Assembly (NCBI GenBank): GCA_026129405.1
Contig: JAHCID010000002.1
Coordinates: forward strand, 186,001 to 250,000
Reading direction: 5' to 3'
From: a bacterium
Lineage (GTDB): Bacteria > Desulfobacterota > Binatia > DP-6
DNA length: 64,000 bases
In this document: in pieces, positions 8,123 to 16,899 of the stretch
Numbering within the stretch: position 1 is the stretch's first letter
Layout: each line of letters starts with the position of its first letter
Notes under the pieces: generated by a model
The model's input: only the letters and a program-made list of their open reading frames with translations
The model's database searches: none
Told to the model about the DNA's origin: nothing
Position numbers and translations under genes: made by a program

Positions 8123-8671
8123 CTATGGCGTTGCGCAGGCCCCGGCTTCGGCGGTGGCGGCGCGCGCCGCGAAGTCGCACTCGCCCAGCGCCGGGCCGAG
8201 GCGTCGCAGCAGGCGCGGGAGCGCCCCGGTGGGACGACCGCTGGCGGCGAGGAGGCGGCAGCCGACGGCGTCGGCGCGCTCCTCGCCGGCCGCGTCTCCG
8301 GCGCCCGCGAGGGCGGCGGCCGCGTCGACGTGACCGCCGGCGACGAGGTGGCCCAGCTCGTGGGCCACGGCTGCGGCCAGCTCGTCGTCGTCGAGCAGGT
8401 CGACCAGCGCGGGCGTCACCTCGATGCGGCCCGAGCGTCGGGCCCAGGCGCCGAGGCCGGGGCGTCGCGACAGCACGACCGTGGTGCGCCCTCCCTGCGG
8501 CAGGCTCCGCAGCAGGCTCGCGGCGGCGGCGGACAGCCGTGCCGCGCGCGCGGCGTCCGCGACGTCGAGCCGCGCCTCGGTGGCCCGCGACCGCACCGGT
8601 CCGCAGGCTGCGAGCGCCAGCGCGAGGACGAGGAGCCACGAGCGGAGCACGTCCCCGAGAGCAACGCCCAT
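8123..8671 (-). CDS. M48-like metalloprotease lipoprotein
   Basis: 182 residues from ATG 8671. The N-terminus is a lipoprotein signal with lipobox LAAC (Cys23). A zinc-peptidase motif HELGH lies at residues 104-108, with the downstream EERADAVGC (Glu about 131) as probable third ligand, the usual M48 arrangement. The domain is shorter than in HtpX or BepA. It probably acts on envelope proteins from the periplasmic face. Longer in-frame starts upstream add only Arg-rich sequence and lose the signal peptide. Same strand as tonB, 83 bases upstream of it. Confidence 0.72.
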   Translation of the reverse strand: MGVALGDVLRSWLLVLALALAACGPVRSRATEARLDVADAARAARLSAAAASLLRSLPQGGRTTVVLSRRPGLGAWARRSGRIEVTPALVDLLDDDELAAAVAHELGHLVAGGHVDAAAALAGAGDAAGEERADAVGCRLLAASGRPTGALPRLLRRLGPALGECDFAARAATAEAGACATP

Positions 8672-8859
8672 GCCCGTGCCGGCGCCCGCCAAGGTCGCGA
8701 TCCGGCGCGCGCGCGGATGCTCCACGTGCCCGTGGCGCGAGCGCCCGCTGCCCGGCGGTTGGGCAGCGGGCGTAGCCCTGCGGGGCTCGACGCGTCGAAC
8801 GGATCCGACACCCTGGACGTCAGACGGGTAGCGGACCCGGTTTCGAAAGGAGAGCAATC

Positions 8860-9093
8860 ATGAAGACCTCGATGCTCGCCATCTTCGGTCTCCTCGCCCT
8901 CGCGATCCCCGCGTCGGCGGACAAAGGCCCCATCCCCATGCGCGACCCGCGCCTGCCGCCCTCGATCCAGAAGCAGGCCGCCGAGCGGCCATACGCGCTG
9001 ACCGGCTCCCAGCGCCCGGCCGCCGGCGAGTGGAACCGCACAGTCCAGGTCATCGGCGGGGGGCGCAGCCGCCAGACCGTCTACACACGCTGA
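8860..9093 (+). CDS. small secreted hypothetical protein
   Basis: 77 residues with a clear signal peptide (MKTSMLAIFGLLALAIPASA, cut before DKGPI). The mature part is only about 56 residues, polar and basic, ending RQTVYTR. GAAAGGAGAG precedes the ATG at an ideal spacing, so expression is credible. It is followed by a hairpin terminator and then the convergent exbD. I do not recognise a family. Confidence 0.65.
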   Translation: MKTSMLAIFGLLALAIPASADKGPIPMRDPRLPPSIQKQAAERPYALTGSQRPAAGEWNRTVQVIGGGRSRQTVYTR

Positions 9094-9099
9094 CCGTCG

Positions 9100-9125
9100 C
9101 GGTCCGGGGCTCCGGCCCCGGACCG
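9100..9125. terminator. hairpin between convergent genes
   Basis: Perfect 11-bp inverted repeat CGGTCCGGGGC / GCCCCGGACCG with a 4-base loop, 6 bases after the stop of the small secreted protein and 29 bases from the end of exbD. No T-run. Confidence 0.5.
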
Positions 9126-9154
9126 GCACCGGCGGCGCGCCGTCCCTGCCGCCG

Positions 9155-9577
9155 TCAGCCCTCGTCGGGCTTCTTCTGCGTGAGCACGCCGATGCGCTCG
9201 ACGCCGGCGGCGCGACAGGTGTCCATCAGCTCGACGACGGTCGCATACGGCAGCGCGCGATCGGCCTCGAGGAAGATCACCTTCTCGGTGCGCGTGGCGT
9301 AGAGCTGGCGCAGCTTCTCCTCGAGCGCGTCCCGCTCGACGATCTCGCCGTTGACGCGCACGACGCCGTCGGTGGTGGCCGACAGCGTCACCTGATCGGG
9401 GACCTGGTTCGCGTCTTCGGCCTGCTTCGCGAGCGGCAGGTCGATCGGCACCTGCACGCGCAGCAGCGGCGTCACCACCATGAAGATCACGAGCAGCACC
9501 AGCATGACGTCGACGAGCGGCGTCACGTTGATGTCGGAGCGGAGATCGTCGCCGCCCGAGCCGTCGTCGAAGGTCAT
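9155..9577 (-). CDS. exbD: ExbD/TolR-family proton-channel subunit
   Basis: 140 residues with the family layout: short cytosolic N-terminus, one membrane helix containing the conserved Asp (INVTPLVDVMLVLLVIFMVV, about residues 16-35), then a periplasmic domain (VTLSATTDGVVRVNGE, PYATVVELMDTCRAAG). It uses the proton motive force with ExbB to energise TonB. Its ATG overlaps the exbB stop by four bases (9574-9577), so the two are translationally coupled. Confidence 0.92.
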   Translation of the reverse strand: MTFDDGSGGDDLRSDINVTPLVDVMLVLLVIFMVVTPLLRVQVPIDLPLAKQAEDANQVPDQVTLSATTDGVVRVNGEIVERDALEEKLRQLYATRTEKVIFLEADRALPYATVVELMDTCRAAGVERIGVLTQKKPDEG

Positions 9578-10137
9578 GCACCTTCTCCGCGCAGCTGGGT
9601 GACGGCGATGTCCTGCGCCCGGACCTCGAGCTCGGTGAGGAGGCGGGCGATGCGCTGCGTGAGCGCGTTGAACAGCCATACGGCCGGGATGGCGACGCCG
9701 ATGCCGATCGCCGTGGTGACGAGCGCCTCGGCGATACCGGCCGACACCTTGCCCACGCCGCCCGCCTCGGAGGTCGCGATCTGCTGGAAGGCGTTGACGA
9801 TGCCCATGACGGTGCCGACGAGCCCGACGAACGGCGCCGTCGCGCCGACCGTCGCGAGCACGCTGAGACCCTTCTTGAGGCTCGAGCCGGTCGCGATGAT
9901 CGTACGCCGGACGCTGCGGTCGTAGGCCTCGCGGCGCGCCTCGGCGCTGATGGGCGCCGTCAGCACCGCGCGCCACTCGGGCTCGAACCGGCCGAGGTCC
10001 TGGGCGGCGGCGCGGATCGCCATCCAGCGCTCGACCGCCGTCGCCAGCGAGGCGATCGACATGCCGAGCAGCAGCAGGACCACGCCCTTGGCGAACGGAC
10101 CCATGACCGTCCAGAGCTCGAACAGCGAGAGGTGCAT
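9574..10137 (-). CDS. exbB: ExbB/MotA/TolQ-family proton-channel subunit
   Basis: 187 residues with three membrane segments (about 14-34, 95-120 and 137-160). The characteristic loop LSVLATVGATAPFVGLVGTV and the TTAIGIGVAIPAVWLFN helix are present. It forms the pentameric proton channel with ExbD and drives TonB. The gene starts 4 bases after the stop of the TonB-dependent receptor on the same strand, so receptor, exbB and exbD look like one transcript. Confidence 0.92.
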   Translation of the reverse strand: MHLSLFELWTVMGPFAKGVVLLLLGMSIASLATAVERWMAIRAAAQDLGRFEPEWRAVLTAPISAEARREAYDRSVRRTIIATGSSLKKGLSVLATVGATAPFVGLVGTVMGIVNAFQQIATSEAGGVGKVSAGIAEALVTTAIGIGVAIPAVWLFNALTQRIARLLTELEVRAQDIAVTQLRGEGA

Positions 10138-10141
10138 CCGG

Positions 10142-12433
10142 CTAGAAGTACACGATCACCCGGCCGCGTACACCAAAGGGATCGCCGGGGGTGAAGTGGA
10201 TGTCGTCGATCGGGCCTCGTGGATTGCCGCAGCGGCCGCCCCGGACCTCGCTCGCGACGCACGAAGTGTCCGCGAAGACCGCCTCCTGCCAATCGAAGTT
10301 GCCGAGGTTCAGGAGGTCGAGGCCGAGCTCGACGTTGCGCCAGCGGTACTTGAGAAAGAGATCCATCAGGACGTAGCCGGGCGCGACGATGGTGCGGTTC
10401 TCGTTGGCGGGACGGTCGTCGAGGTAGCGGATGCGGAACGCCGCCGAGAAGCCGTCGGCGAGCTCCGCGGTGAGGCCGCCGTTCATGAACAGGGTGGGAG
10501 CGATCGGAATCGCGAGACCGTCCTTGTAGCGCGGGTCGGCCCACGAGAGGTCGTAGTCGGCGAACAGCCAGTCGGTGATCCGGAACCGGGTCTCGAAGTC
10601 GACGCCCCAGCGCCGCGTCGGGCCCTGCACGCCGAAGCTCGTGCCGGTCTGCGGACCTTCGATGAAGCCGCAGTCGCCGCAGAACACGACCTCGCTCTCG
10701 AGGTCGATGAGCCACAGCGCCGCGGACGCGGAGAGGCGATCGTCCCACTGGCGCGTGCGCGTGCCGATCTCGTAGCCGACCGACTGCACGAGCGGCTTGA
10801 AGTCGTCGTCGCCGGCCATCTGGGCCTGGATCACGGCGCGGGCGTCGTTCGAGTGAAAGCCGTTGCCGAAGTTCAGGTAGACGTCGGTGTTCGGCTCGGG
10901 CGTCAGGACGAGGTTCGCCTTCGGGCTGACGATGCCCTGGTCGGCGTAGCCGCCGAGCGGCACGGCCTCGAAGTCGGGATCCGTGCCCTGGTTCGAGGGC
11001 AGGCGGTTCCTCACGTCGAACGTGAACCAGTCGCCGCGGAGCCCGCCCTCGAAGCGCAGCCAGTCGGTGAAGACGATGCTCTGCGTGAGGTAGAAGCCGT
11101 ACGAGCCCTCGACGATGTTCGTCTTGCTGACGGTGAAGAAGCGGTCGCGCTGCACCTGGCGGTGCACGGCGACGTCGATGTCGTCGGTGCGGGTCTGGAA
11201 GCCGAGCGTCGTCGTCAGGGGCAGGTGCAGCAGCTCCCAGCGCTTCGCCCAGCTGCCGTTGAACCCGTAGAGCCAGCGCGCGTCGTTCTGCTCGATGCCG
11301 TCGCCGGGCACGGCGCGCTGGCCGGGGCGCGGCGGGCCGCTCTGGAAGGCGTCGAACACGCGCCCGCCGGCGCCCTCGTGGAAGCGCGGGATGTCGCCGT
11401 CGGGGCCCGGGAAGATGGTGTCCTGGTAGAACGTGAAGTTCGACCAGAGCTTCAGCTTGTAGCGGCTGGCCCAGCCCTGGAGCGAGATCGTCTGATCCGC
11501 GGTGGGCTCCCAGTCGTAGTGCAGGTCGAGGTTCTCGCGGTCGGTGCGGCCGCCTTCGGTGGGATCGAGCGAGCCGAAGCGGTCGAGCCGTCCGTCGGAG
11601 ACGAGGCGCTGCGGGATCTGCCCCGACGCGTCCCAGTCGGCCTGGTAGAAGGTGCCCGCGAGGGACAGCACCGCGTTCTCGTGCGGCGTGGCCGTGAGCT
11701 TCCCGTACGCGTTGTAGCGCGCGAAGTGCTCGGGGTGGATGAACGGGCCGTTCGAGTAGTAGGCCTGCGCCGCGAAGAGCGTCTGCACCTCGCCGAACTT
11801 CGGCGAGACGCCCGCGACGAATCGCATGCGGTCGAAGCTGCCGCCTTCGGCGAGCGCGAAGTCCTCCGCAAAGGCCGACTTGGTGACCAGGTTGAGCGCG
11901 CCTGCGTTGGCGAAGTCGCCGAGCTCGGGGAAGTAGGTTCCCTTGCGGAGCTGGAGCGTCTCGATCGTCTCGGGGATGACGAAGTTGAGGTCGGCGTAGC
12001 CCTGTCCGTGGCCGTGCGAGACGAGGTTCACGGGCAGCTTGTCGACGGTGACGAGGAAGTCGGTGCCGTGGTCGGCGTCGAAGCCGCGGATCAGATACTG
12101 CGTCGCCTTGCCGCCGCCCTGGTGCTGCCGGACGATCAGGCCCGGGACGTTGTTCATCACCTCCTGGAGCGTCGTGTGCGGACGCAGCTCGAAGGTCTCG
12201 TAGGCGATGTCGTCGGACGACGCGGCCGACACGGGCGGCCGCGCCTGTACCACGACCTCGGGCAGGCGGATGCCGGCTTCGGCGCCCGCGGTGGGCTCGT
12301 CGCGCTCCTCGACGACGGGCGAGTCGAGCACGTCGCCGGGCGGCGACTCGGGCTCCGGTGCTTCCTGGGCGCGCGCGATCGTCGCCAGCAGCCACACGGC
12401 GACGGCGAGCGCGCGCGATCCTCTCGTGCGCAT
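10142..12433 (-). CDS. TonB-dependent outer-membrane receptor
   Basis: 763 residues: signal peptide (1-22, ARA-Q), a TonB-box-like region (LPEVVVQARPP, about 55-65), a plug domain (TLQEVMNNVPGLIVRQ, YLIRGFDADHGTDFLV, TVDKLPVNLVSHGHGQGYAD, about 75-190) and a 22-strand barrel ending in Phe (GRVIVYF). The substrate is unknown. A neighbouring His-rich protein hints at a metal or metallophore, but HGHGQGYAD receptors of this kind are not all characterised. It is probably the first or second gene of a unit with the His-rich gene upstream and exbB-exbD downstream. Confidence 0.9.
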   Translation of the reverse strand: MRTRGSRALAVAVWLLATIARAQEAPEPESPPGDVLDSPVVEERDEPTAGAEAGIRLPEVVVQARPPVSAASSDDIAYETFELRPHTTLQEVMNNVPGLIVRQHQGGGKATQYLIRGFDADHGTDFLVTVDKLPVNLVSHGHGQGYADLNFVIPETIETLQLRKGTYFPELGDFANAGALNLVTKSAFAEDFALAEGGSFDRMRFVAGVSPKFGEVQTLFAAQAYYSNGPFIHPEHFARYNAYGKLTATPHENAVLSLAGTFYQADWDASGQIPQRLVSDGRLDRFGSLDPTEGGRTDRENLDLHYDWEPTADQTISLQGWASRYKLKLWSNFTFYQDTIFPGPDGDIPRFHEGAGGRVFDAFQSGPPRPGQRAVPGDGIEQNDARWLYGFNGSWAKRWELLHLPLTTTLGFQTRTDDIDVAVHRQVQRDRFFTVSKTNIVEGSYGFYLTQSIVFTDWLRFEGGLRGDWFTFDVRNRLPSNQGTDPDFEAVPLGGYADQGIVSPKANLVLTPEPNTDVYLNFGNGFHSNDARAVIQAQMAGDDDFKPLVQSVGYEIGTRTRQWDDRLSASAALWLIDLESEVVFCGDCGFIEGPQTGTSFGVQGPTRRWGVDFETRFRITDWLFADYDLSWADPRYKDGLAIPIAPTLFMNGGLTAELADGFSAAFRIRYLDDRPANENRTIVAPGYVLMDLFLKYRWRNVELGLDLLNLGNFDWQEAVFADTSCVASEVRGGRCGNPRGPIDDIHFTPGDPFGVRGRVIVYF

Positions 12434-12540
12434 GATGGACGTTCCCCTCGGACGCGACGGCGCACACGGGACGACGCACGCATACGCGCGGCCGCGTCGC
12501 TCGTACGGACTGGAGCGGAGAAACCGGTGGGTGGGACGCG

Positions 12541-12990
12541 TCAGGCGCGCGGCGGACCGCGGGAGCGCGAGCTCGGCCGCACGCGCTCGGGCACGCGCGG
12601 CGCGGCTGTCGCCGGCGTCGAGCCGGCGGTGGCGAGGACGACGACGGGCGGGAGCGCGGCGGGAACCGCGCGCTGGAACGGGGCCTGCCAGTGGACGTGG
12701 GCGGCGTCGTGCGGGACGACGAGGGCGTGGGCGCCCGCCGCGCCGTGCCCATGGTCGTGGTCGCCGTGGTGGTGATGGTGGCCGGCGCCGGCGTGCGAGT
12801 GGTCGTGGTGATGAGACGCGCGCCGGAGCGGCGCGCCGTGGTCGTGCGCGTCGCCGCCCAGATGGACGTGCGCCCGCTGCCCACCCGCATGGACGTGCGC
12901 CACCTGCGCCGCGCGCGGGATCGCGATCCCGAGCGTGAACCCCGCCGCCACCAGCGGGGCGAGACGGAGGAGGCGTCGCCGAGCCGTCAT
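12541..12990 (-). CDS. histidine-rich exported protein
   Basis: 149 residues from ATG 12990 (an in-frame ATG at 13005 adds five residues). An N-terminal segment LAPLVAAGFTLGIAIPRAA acts as signal or anchor. The middle is very rich in His (HVHAGGQRAHVHLGGDAH, HHHDHSHAGAGHHHHHGD), which suggests binding of Zn, Ni, Co or Cu. The C-terminal third is Pro/Ala/Arg-rich and featureless. It sits 107 bases upstream of the TonB-dependent receptor on the same strand, so a role in periplasmic metal buffering for that uptake system is a reasonable inference. Confidence 0.55.
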   Translation of the reverse strand: MTARRRLLRLAPLVAAGFTLGIAIPRAAQVAHVHAGGQRAHVHLGGDAHDHGAPLRRASHHHDHSHAGAGHHHHHGDHDHGHGAAGAHALVVPHDAAHVHWQAPFQRAVPAALPPVVVLATAGSTPATAAPRVPERVRPSSRSRGPPRA

Positions 12991-13178
12991 GGGCGGAGCG
13001 CCCATAGCACGGCGACCCGCGCCGGTTCGACCGGAACGCACCCGGCGCCCGGACGGCGTTCGTTCCGGTGATGCCCGGGCGTGGGCGATGCGCGGCGGAG
13101 GCCTCCGCGTCGTCCGCCGGCAGGGCGAGCGGTTGGAAGGGTGGGTCGTCGTCTGTAGCCTGCCGCTCCGCATCCCGC

Positions 13179-14960
13179 GTGCTTGCCGTCGTCCTCGTCG
13201 CCCTCTCGACCGCCCCGGCCCTGGCGAAGCCCGCCGCCTGTCCCGACGGTCGCTTCCTCCTTCCGGAAGGCACCGCGATCCTGGCGCCGGCCGCGGCCGG
13301 CCGTCAGGGCATCGCGCTCGCCGCCAAGACGATCACGCTCGACGGCAGCTGCGGAACGGCGAAGGCGCGGGTGAAGGCCGCGAAGCGCGCGACCCGCGTC
13401 GCGGCGCGCTGGCGCAGCTGCGGCGAGCGGACGCGCGTCGTCCTGAAGGGGACTCTCGCCGCTCCCGACTGCGGCACGCTCCGCGGCAAGGTGAAGGCGC
13501 GGAGGACGCCCGCGCTCGCCTTCGCGGCGACGCGCTCGGCCTGCGGCGACGGCTACGCCGACACCGCCGGCGGCGAGACCTGCGATCTCGGCGCGGCCGA
13601 CGACGAGCTCTCCATCGCCCTGCTGCTCGCCGTCCACGACCTCGTCGCCGGCGGCGCGACCGACGTGCCGCTCAGCCCCGACGGCACGTTGCGCTTCGTG
13701 CGCACCACGACGCCCACCGGCGGCACCGACGCGATCGTGCGCGGCGGGGCGACGCTGGTGCGCTGGGTGCACGACGGCGACGCCACCAGCATGGTCGCCG
13801 ACCGGGGCGGCGACCAGACGCCGGAGCTGGCGATCGACGCCACGCGCGCGCGTCCCGTGCGGCCACGGTCCGTGTGTATCTCGACGACGACGGCACGGCC
13901 GAGCGCACGGTGACCATGACCCAGGTCGCCTCCGACGGCGTCGAGGTGGAGATCGCCGAGCCCGGGAAGGCCCCGATCGGCTTCGCCGCGCCGCTCTTCC
14001 AGGAGGTGGGCGCCGGCGTCGACCGGGCGCTCGTCGGCGGCGAGAACTGCACCACGGACGAGGTGGGCGAGGCGGAGGCCACGATGGTCGACGCGCTCGG
14101 CACCGGGCTCGCCTGCCTGAAGCGCCTCGGCATGGACTCGGTCGGCAAGTCGATCGCGGGAAAGGTGCTGAAGAACGGCGTCACCTTCCGCTGCTGCGCG
14201 ACCAGCTCGTGCGCGCAGGTGGACATCGTCGCCGCGCTGACCCGCGGCGTCCTGCCGGCGCCCTTCGGCATCAACCTCGGGCCCCGGTTCTTCACCGGCG
14301 AAGGGGCGTGTGCGAACGGCGCGATGGTCCTTCTTCCACGAGCTGCTGCACATGGGTCTCGGCGACTGGCACGCGCCGGGCCTCGAGCGCGACGACAAGG
14401 CGTCGCTGGCGACGGACCGCGTCTACTCGTGCACCGACATGTGCTTCCGTCCCGGCGAGGTGACGAAGCGGTCGTGTGCCACCTGCCTCGGCGTCGACCG
14501 CTGCGACGCCGCGTGCGACGCCTATCCGGATCTCCCCGGCGAGCCGGCGTGCGGCGCGCGCGTCGCGCTGACGAGCGTCGGCTGCCCGTCGCAGGCATGC
14601 ACCTGCTGCCCCGACTGCCCGCCCGGCGTTCGCTTCCGCGAGACCGCGTCGGGCGAAGCGTCGGCGCCGGAGGGCTGGGCGCTGCGCGTGAACTTCCTCC
14701 AGACGCTCGGCGGCGAGCTCACCTGCGGGTCGTGGACGCGTACCCCGTGCGCCCTCTGCGCCTTCGATCTCTCGTGCTGCGAGCGCAAGCCGGGTCAGCC
14801 GGCGGCGACGACGTTCGTGGCGACGCCGCCGTTTCCGTTCATGGACACGTGCGTCTGCCCGGTGCCGCCGCCGCTCGACGCGGGCGCGGTCCTCGCGCAG
14901 ATCGTGAACCCGCAGAACGATGCCGTCGCCGAGGCGAGCGAGCCGATCACCTGTCCCTGA
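13179..14960 (+). pseudogene. secreted HExxH-containing protein broken by two compensating frameshifts
   Basis: The reading starts at GTG 13179 with a signal peptide (VLAVVLVALSTAPALAK) and a module of the kind repeated in secreted proteins of this lineage (CPDGRFLLPEG, CGDGYADTAGGETCDLG). Near 13850-13865, in a CGCGCGCG tract, the sense shifts to another frame (ATVRVYLDDDGTAERTVTMT). Near 14320 it returns to the first frame at FFHELLHMGLGDWH, a zinc-protease-like motif. A Cys-rich tail (CTCCPDCPP, CSWTRTPCALC-like spacing) ends at 14960. Either two sequencing indels or a decaying gene. If restored it would encode about 590 residues of unknown specificity. Confidence 0.6.
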
Positions 14961-14986
14961 TCGGCTCGGCCGGCCGCGGCTCCGCC

Positions 14987-16114
14987 TCAGCGTCCGCGCG
15001 TGCGCGTCTCGAGCCCGACCAGCTCTTCGCCGTCCCACGTCCAGCGCAGCCGCGGGCGCTTCGTCCCGAGGCGCTTCTGGAGCACGTAGCCGGCGACCAG
15101 CGGTAGGGACACCGACGGCTCGACGAAGCACATCGCCGTCGCGGCGTGCTCCCCGACCTTGCCCCACGACTTCGCCTCGTCGAGCGTCGAGCCGGAGAGC
15201 CCGCCCCAGTGCGGCGCGTCGGCCGTCACCTGGACGGCGTAGTCGTGGCCGCGCTCGCGGCCGAAGAGATAGCTCATCACCACGCCGTCGTTGATCCAGT
15301 TCTTCGGCACGCCGCCCGCGACGTAGACCGCGGCGGTCGCACGCGAGCGGACCATCGTCTGCACGATCTCGTGGTTGTCGGCGATGGAGTCGATGCGTAT
15401 GCCCGCGCGGCCCTGACGGCGCATGCGCAGGCGGTGCTCGGTGAGGCCGATGCCGATGGACGAGTCGTTCAGGGCGGGGCTGAAGACCGGCACGCCGCGC
15501 TTGCGGCAGGTGACGAGGATCGACTCGGGGTCGTCGAGCCGCTTCGCGAGCTCGGCCAGATATGCGCGCGACGAGTATGCGCCCTCGGGCATCTCGTCGG
15601 CGATGCGACCGCACCACGAGTCGAACTCCCAGAAGAGCTCCTCGTCGACGTAGGTGTCGTAGATGCGGTCGACGCGCAGCCCGTGCAGCGTCGCGTCGTC
15701 GGCGTCGGGGGTGCCGCGCCAGTGCGTACCGCCGCGCGCCTGATACAGGTCCTGATAGAGGATGGCGCCGGTCGAGACCACGACGTCGACGCAGCCGCTG
15801 GCGACGAGGTCGCGGATCACCTGCCGCAGCCCGGCCGCGATCAGCGGGCCGGCCAGTCCGAGATAGACGGTCGGCCGCTTCGGATCGGTGAGCATCTTCT
15901 CCATCACCCGGGCGACGCTCCCGAGGTTGCGGGCCTGGATGCTGGCGTCGGCGTACTGCGTGACCAGGTCGGCGACGGTGGTCCCGCGTCGGATGCGGAC
16001 CGGCTTCGTCGGGCGGGTGAGCAGCTCGCGTTTCCGCTTCCGCTCCGCCGCGGAGAGGGGCGGCATGGCGGCGAATCCGTTCTCGTTCGGCGGCGGCTTC
16101 GCGAACGGCTTCAT
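14987..16114 (-). CDS. deoxyhypusine-synthase-like NAD-dependent aminobutyl transferase
   Basis: 375 residues spanning the whole DHS fold. The NAD site features VYLGLAGPLIAAGLR and VVVSTGAILYQDL are present, as are SILVTCRKRGVPVFSPALNDSSIG-type residues and the active-site stretch GGVPKNWINDG, whose Lys matches the lysine that carries the butylimine in eukaryotic DHS. DEAKSWGKVG follows. Bacteria lack eIF5A, so bacterial members may make homospermidine or modify another target; the substrate is not visible here. ATG 16114 was chosen over longer starts because a TTAGAA-17-TACACG promoter ends six bases before it. Confidence 0.85.
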   Translation of the reverse strand: MKPFAKPPPNENGFAAMPPLSAAERKRKRELLTRPTKPVRIRRGTTVADLVTQYADASIQARNLGSVARVMEKMLTDPKRPTVYLGLAGPLIAAGLRQVIRDLVASGCVDVVVSTGAILYQDLYQARGGTHWRGTPDADDATLHGLRVDRIYDTYVDEELFWEFDSWCGRIADEMPEGAYSSRAYLAELAKRLDDPESILVTCRKRGVPVFSPALNDSSIGIGLTEHRLRMRRQGRAGIRIDSIADNHEIVQTMVRSRATAAVYVAGGVPKNWINDGVVMSYLFGRERGHDYAVQVTADAPHWGGLSGSTLDEAKSWGKVGEHAATAMCFVEPSVSLPLVAGYVLQKRLGTKRPRLRWTWDGEELVGLETRTRGR

Positions 16115-16120
16115 GCGCCG

Positions 16121-16149
16121 CGTGTAGCACGCGCGCGCCGGATTTCTAA
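16121..16149 (-). promoter_or_regulatory. candidate leaderless promoter of the DHS-like gene
   Basis: Read on the minus strand: TTAGAA, 17 bases, TACACG, then 6 bases to the ATG at 16114. No ribosome binding site. Confidence 0.38.
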
Positions 16150-16194
16150 GGATCGAAGCCGGTAGGCTGCGGATGCGCGCGGCGCGCGCCGACG

Positions 16195-16845
16195 TCAGCC
16201 CGCCGAGCCGATCGCCTCCGCCATCGGGTGCAGACTCGCCGCGGCCGCGGGCCGCGCGCCGACGCGCGCGAACCACGCGGCGACGTTGGCGAGCGACGGA
16301 TCGAACGGCTGGCCCACGCCGCGGCCGAAGTCGAGTGCGCAGTAGAGGATGATGTCGGCGATGGTGAAGCGGTCGCCTGCGACGAACGGCTTGCCGGCGA
16401 GCAGCGGGTCGAGCCACGCCAGGTTGTCGCGCGCCGTCGCCTTGAGGCCGTCGGCGGCCTCGGGCAGGACGCGCAGCCGCGGCTTGAAGATCTCGAGGCC
16501 CTCGGCGAAGCGGAAGCCGTTGTAGAGATGCTCGGTGATCCTGAGCTCGACGCGGCGCTGCCAGCAGCGCGTCTCGGCGCGCTCCTCGGGCGTGGTGCCG
16601 ACGAGCGGCGGCGTCGGGTGCGTCTCCTCGAGGTACTCGAAGATGGCGACGGTTTCGCCGATGACGCGGCCGTTCGCCATCTCGAGCGCCGGTATCTGGC
16701 CGCCGGGGTTCCTGTCGGTGTACGGCGCCTGGCGATTCTCCATGCCGAGCAGGTTCACGTCCTCCTTCGGCAGCGCGATGCCCTTCTCGAGGAGGAAGAA
16801 GCGGAGCGCGCGCGGGTTCGGGCCGAAGGAGTCGTAGATCTTCAT
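16195..16845 (-). CDS. glutathione S-transferase family protein
   Basis: 216 residues from ATG 16845. The N-terminal thioredoxin fold (MKIYDSFGPNPRALRFFLLE, then PGGQIPALEMANGRVIGETVAI with the GSH-binding Glu-Thr pair) is followed by an all-helical C-terminal domain (FVAGDRFTIADIILYCALDF). Such enzymes conjugate or isomerise electrophiles with glutathione in the cytosol. A start 12 codons upstream is possible but the chosen Met aligns with the family. Lies between the DHS-like and NicO genes on the same strand; no functional link is obvious. Confidence 0.85.
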   Translation of the reverse strand: MKIYDSFGPNPRALRFFLLEKGIALPKEDVNLLGMENRQAPYTDRNPGGQIPALEMANGRVIGETVAIFEYLEETHPTPPLVGTTPEERAETRCWQRRVELRITEHLYNGFRFAEGLEIFKPRLRVLPEAADGLKATARDNLAWLDPLLAGKPFVAGDRFTIADIILYCALDFGRGVGQPFDPSLANVAAWFARVGARPAAAASLHPMAEAIGSAG

Positions 16846-16899
16846 GCCGCGGTCGTAGTCGAAGGGCGACCGCCGAGACAAGCCGGCCGTTCGTCGCGT

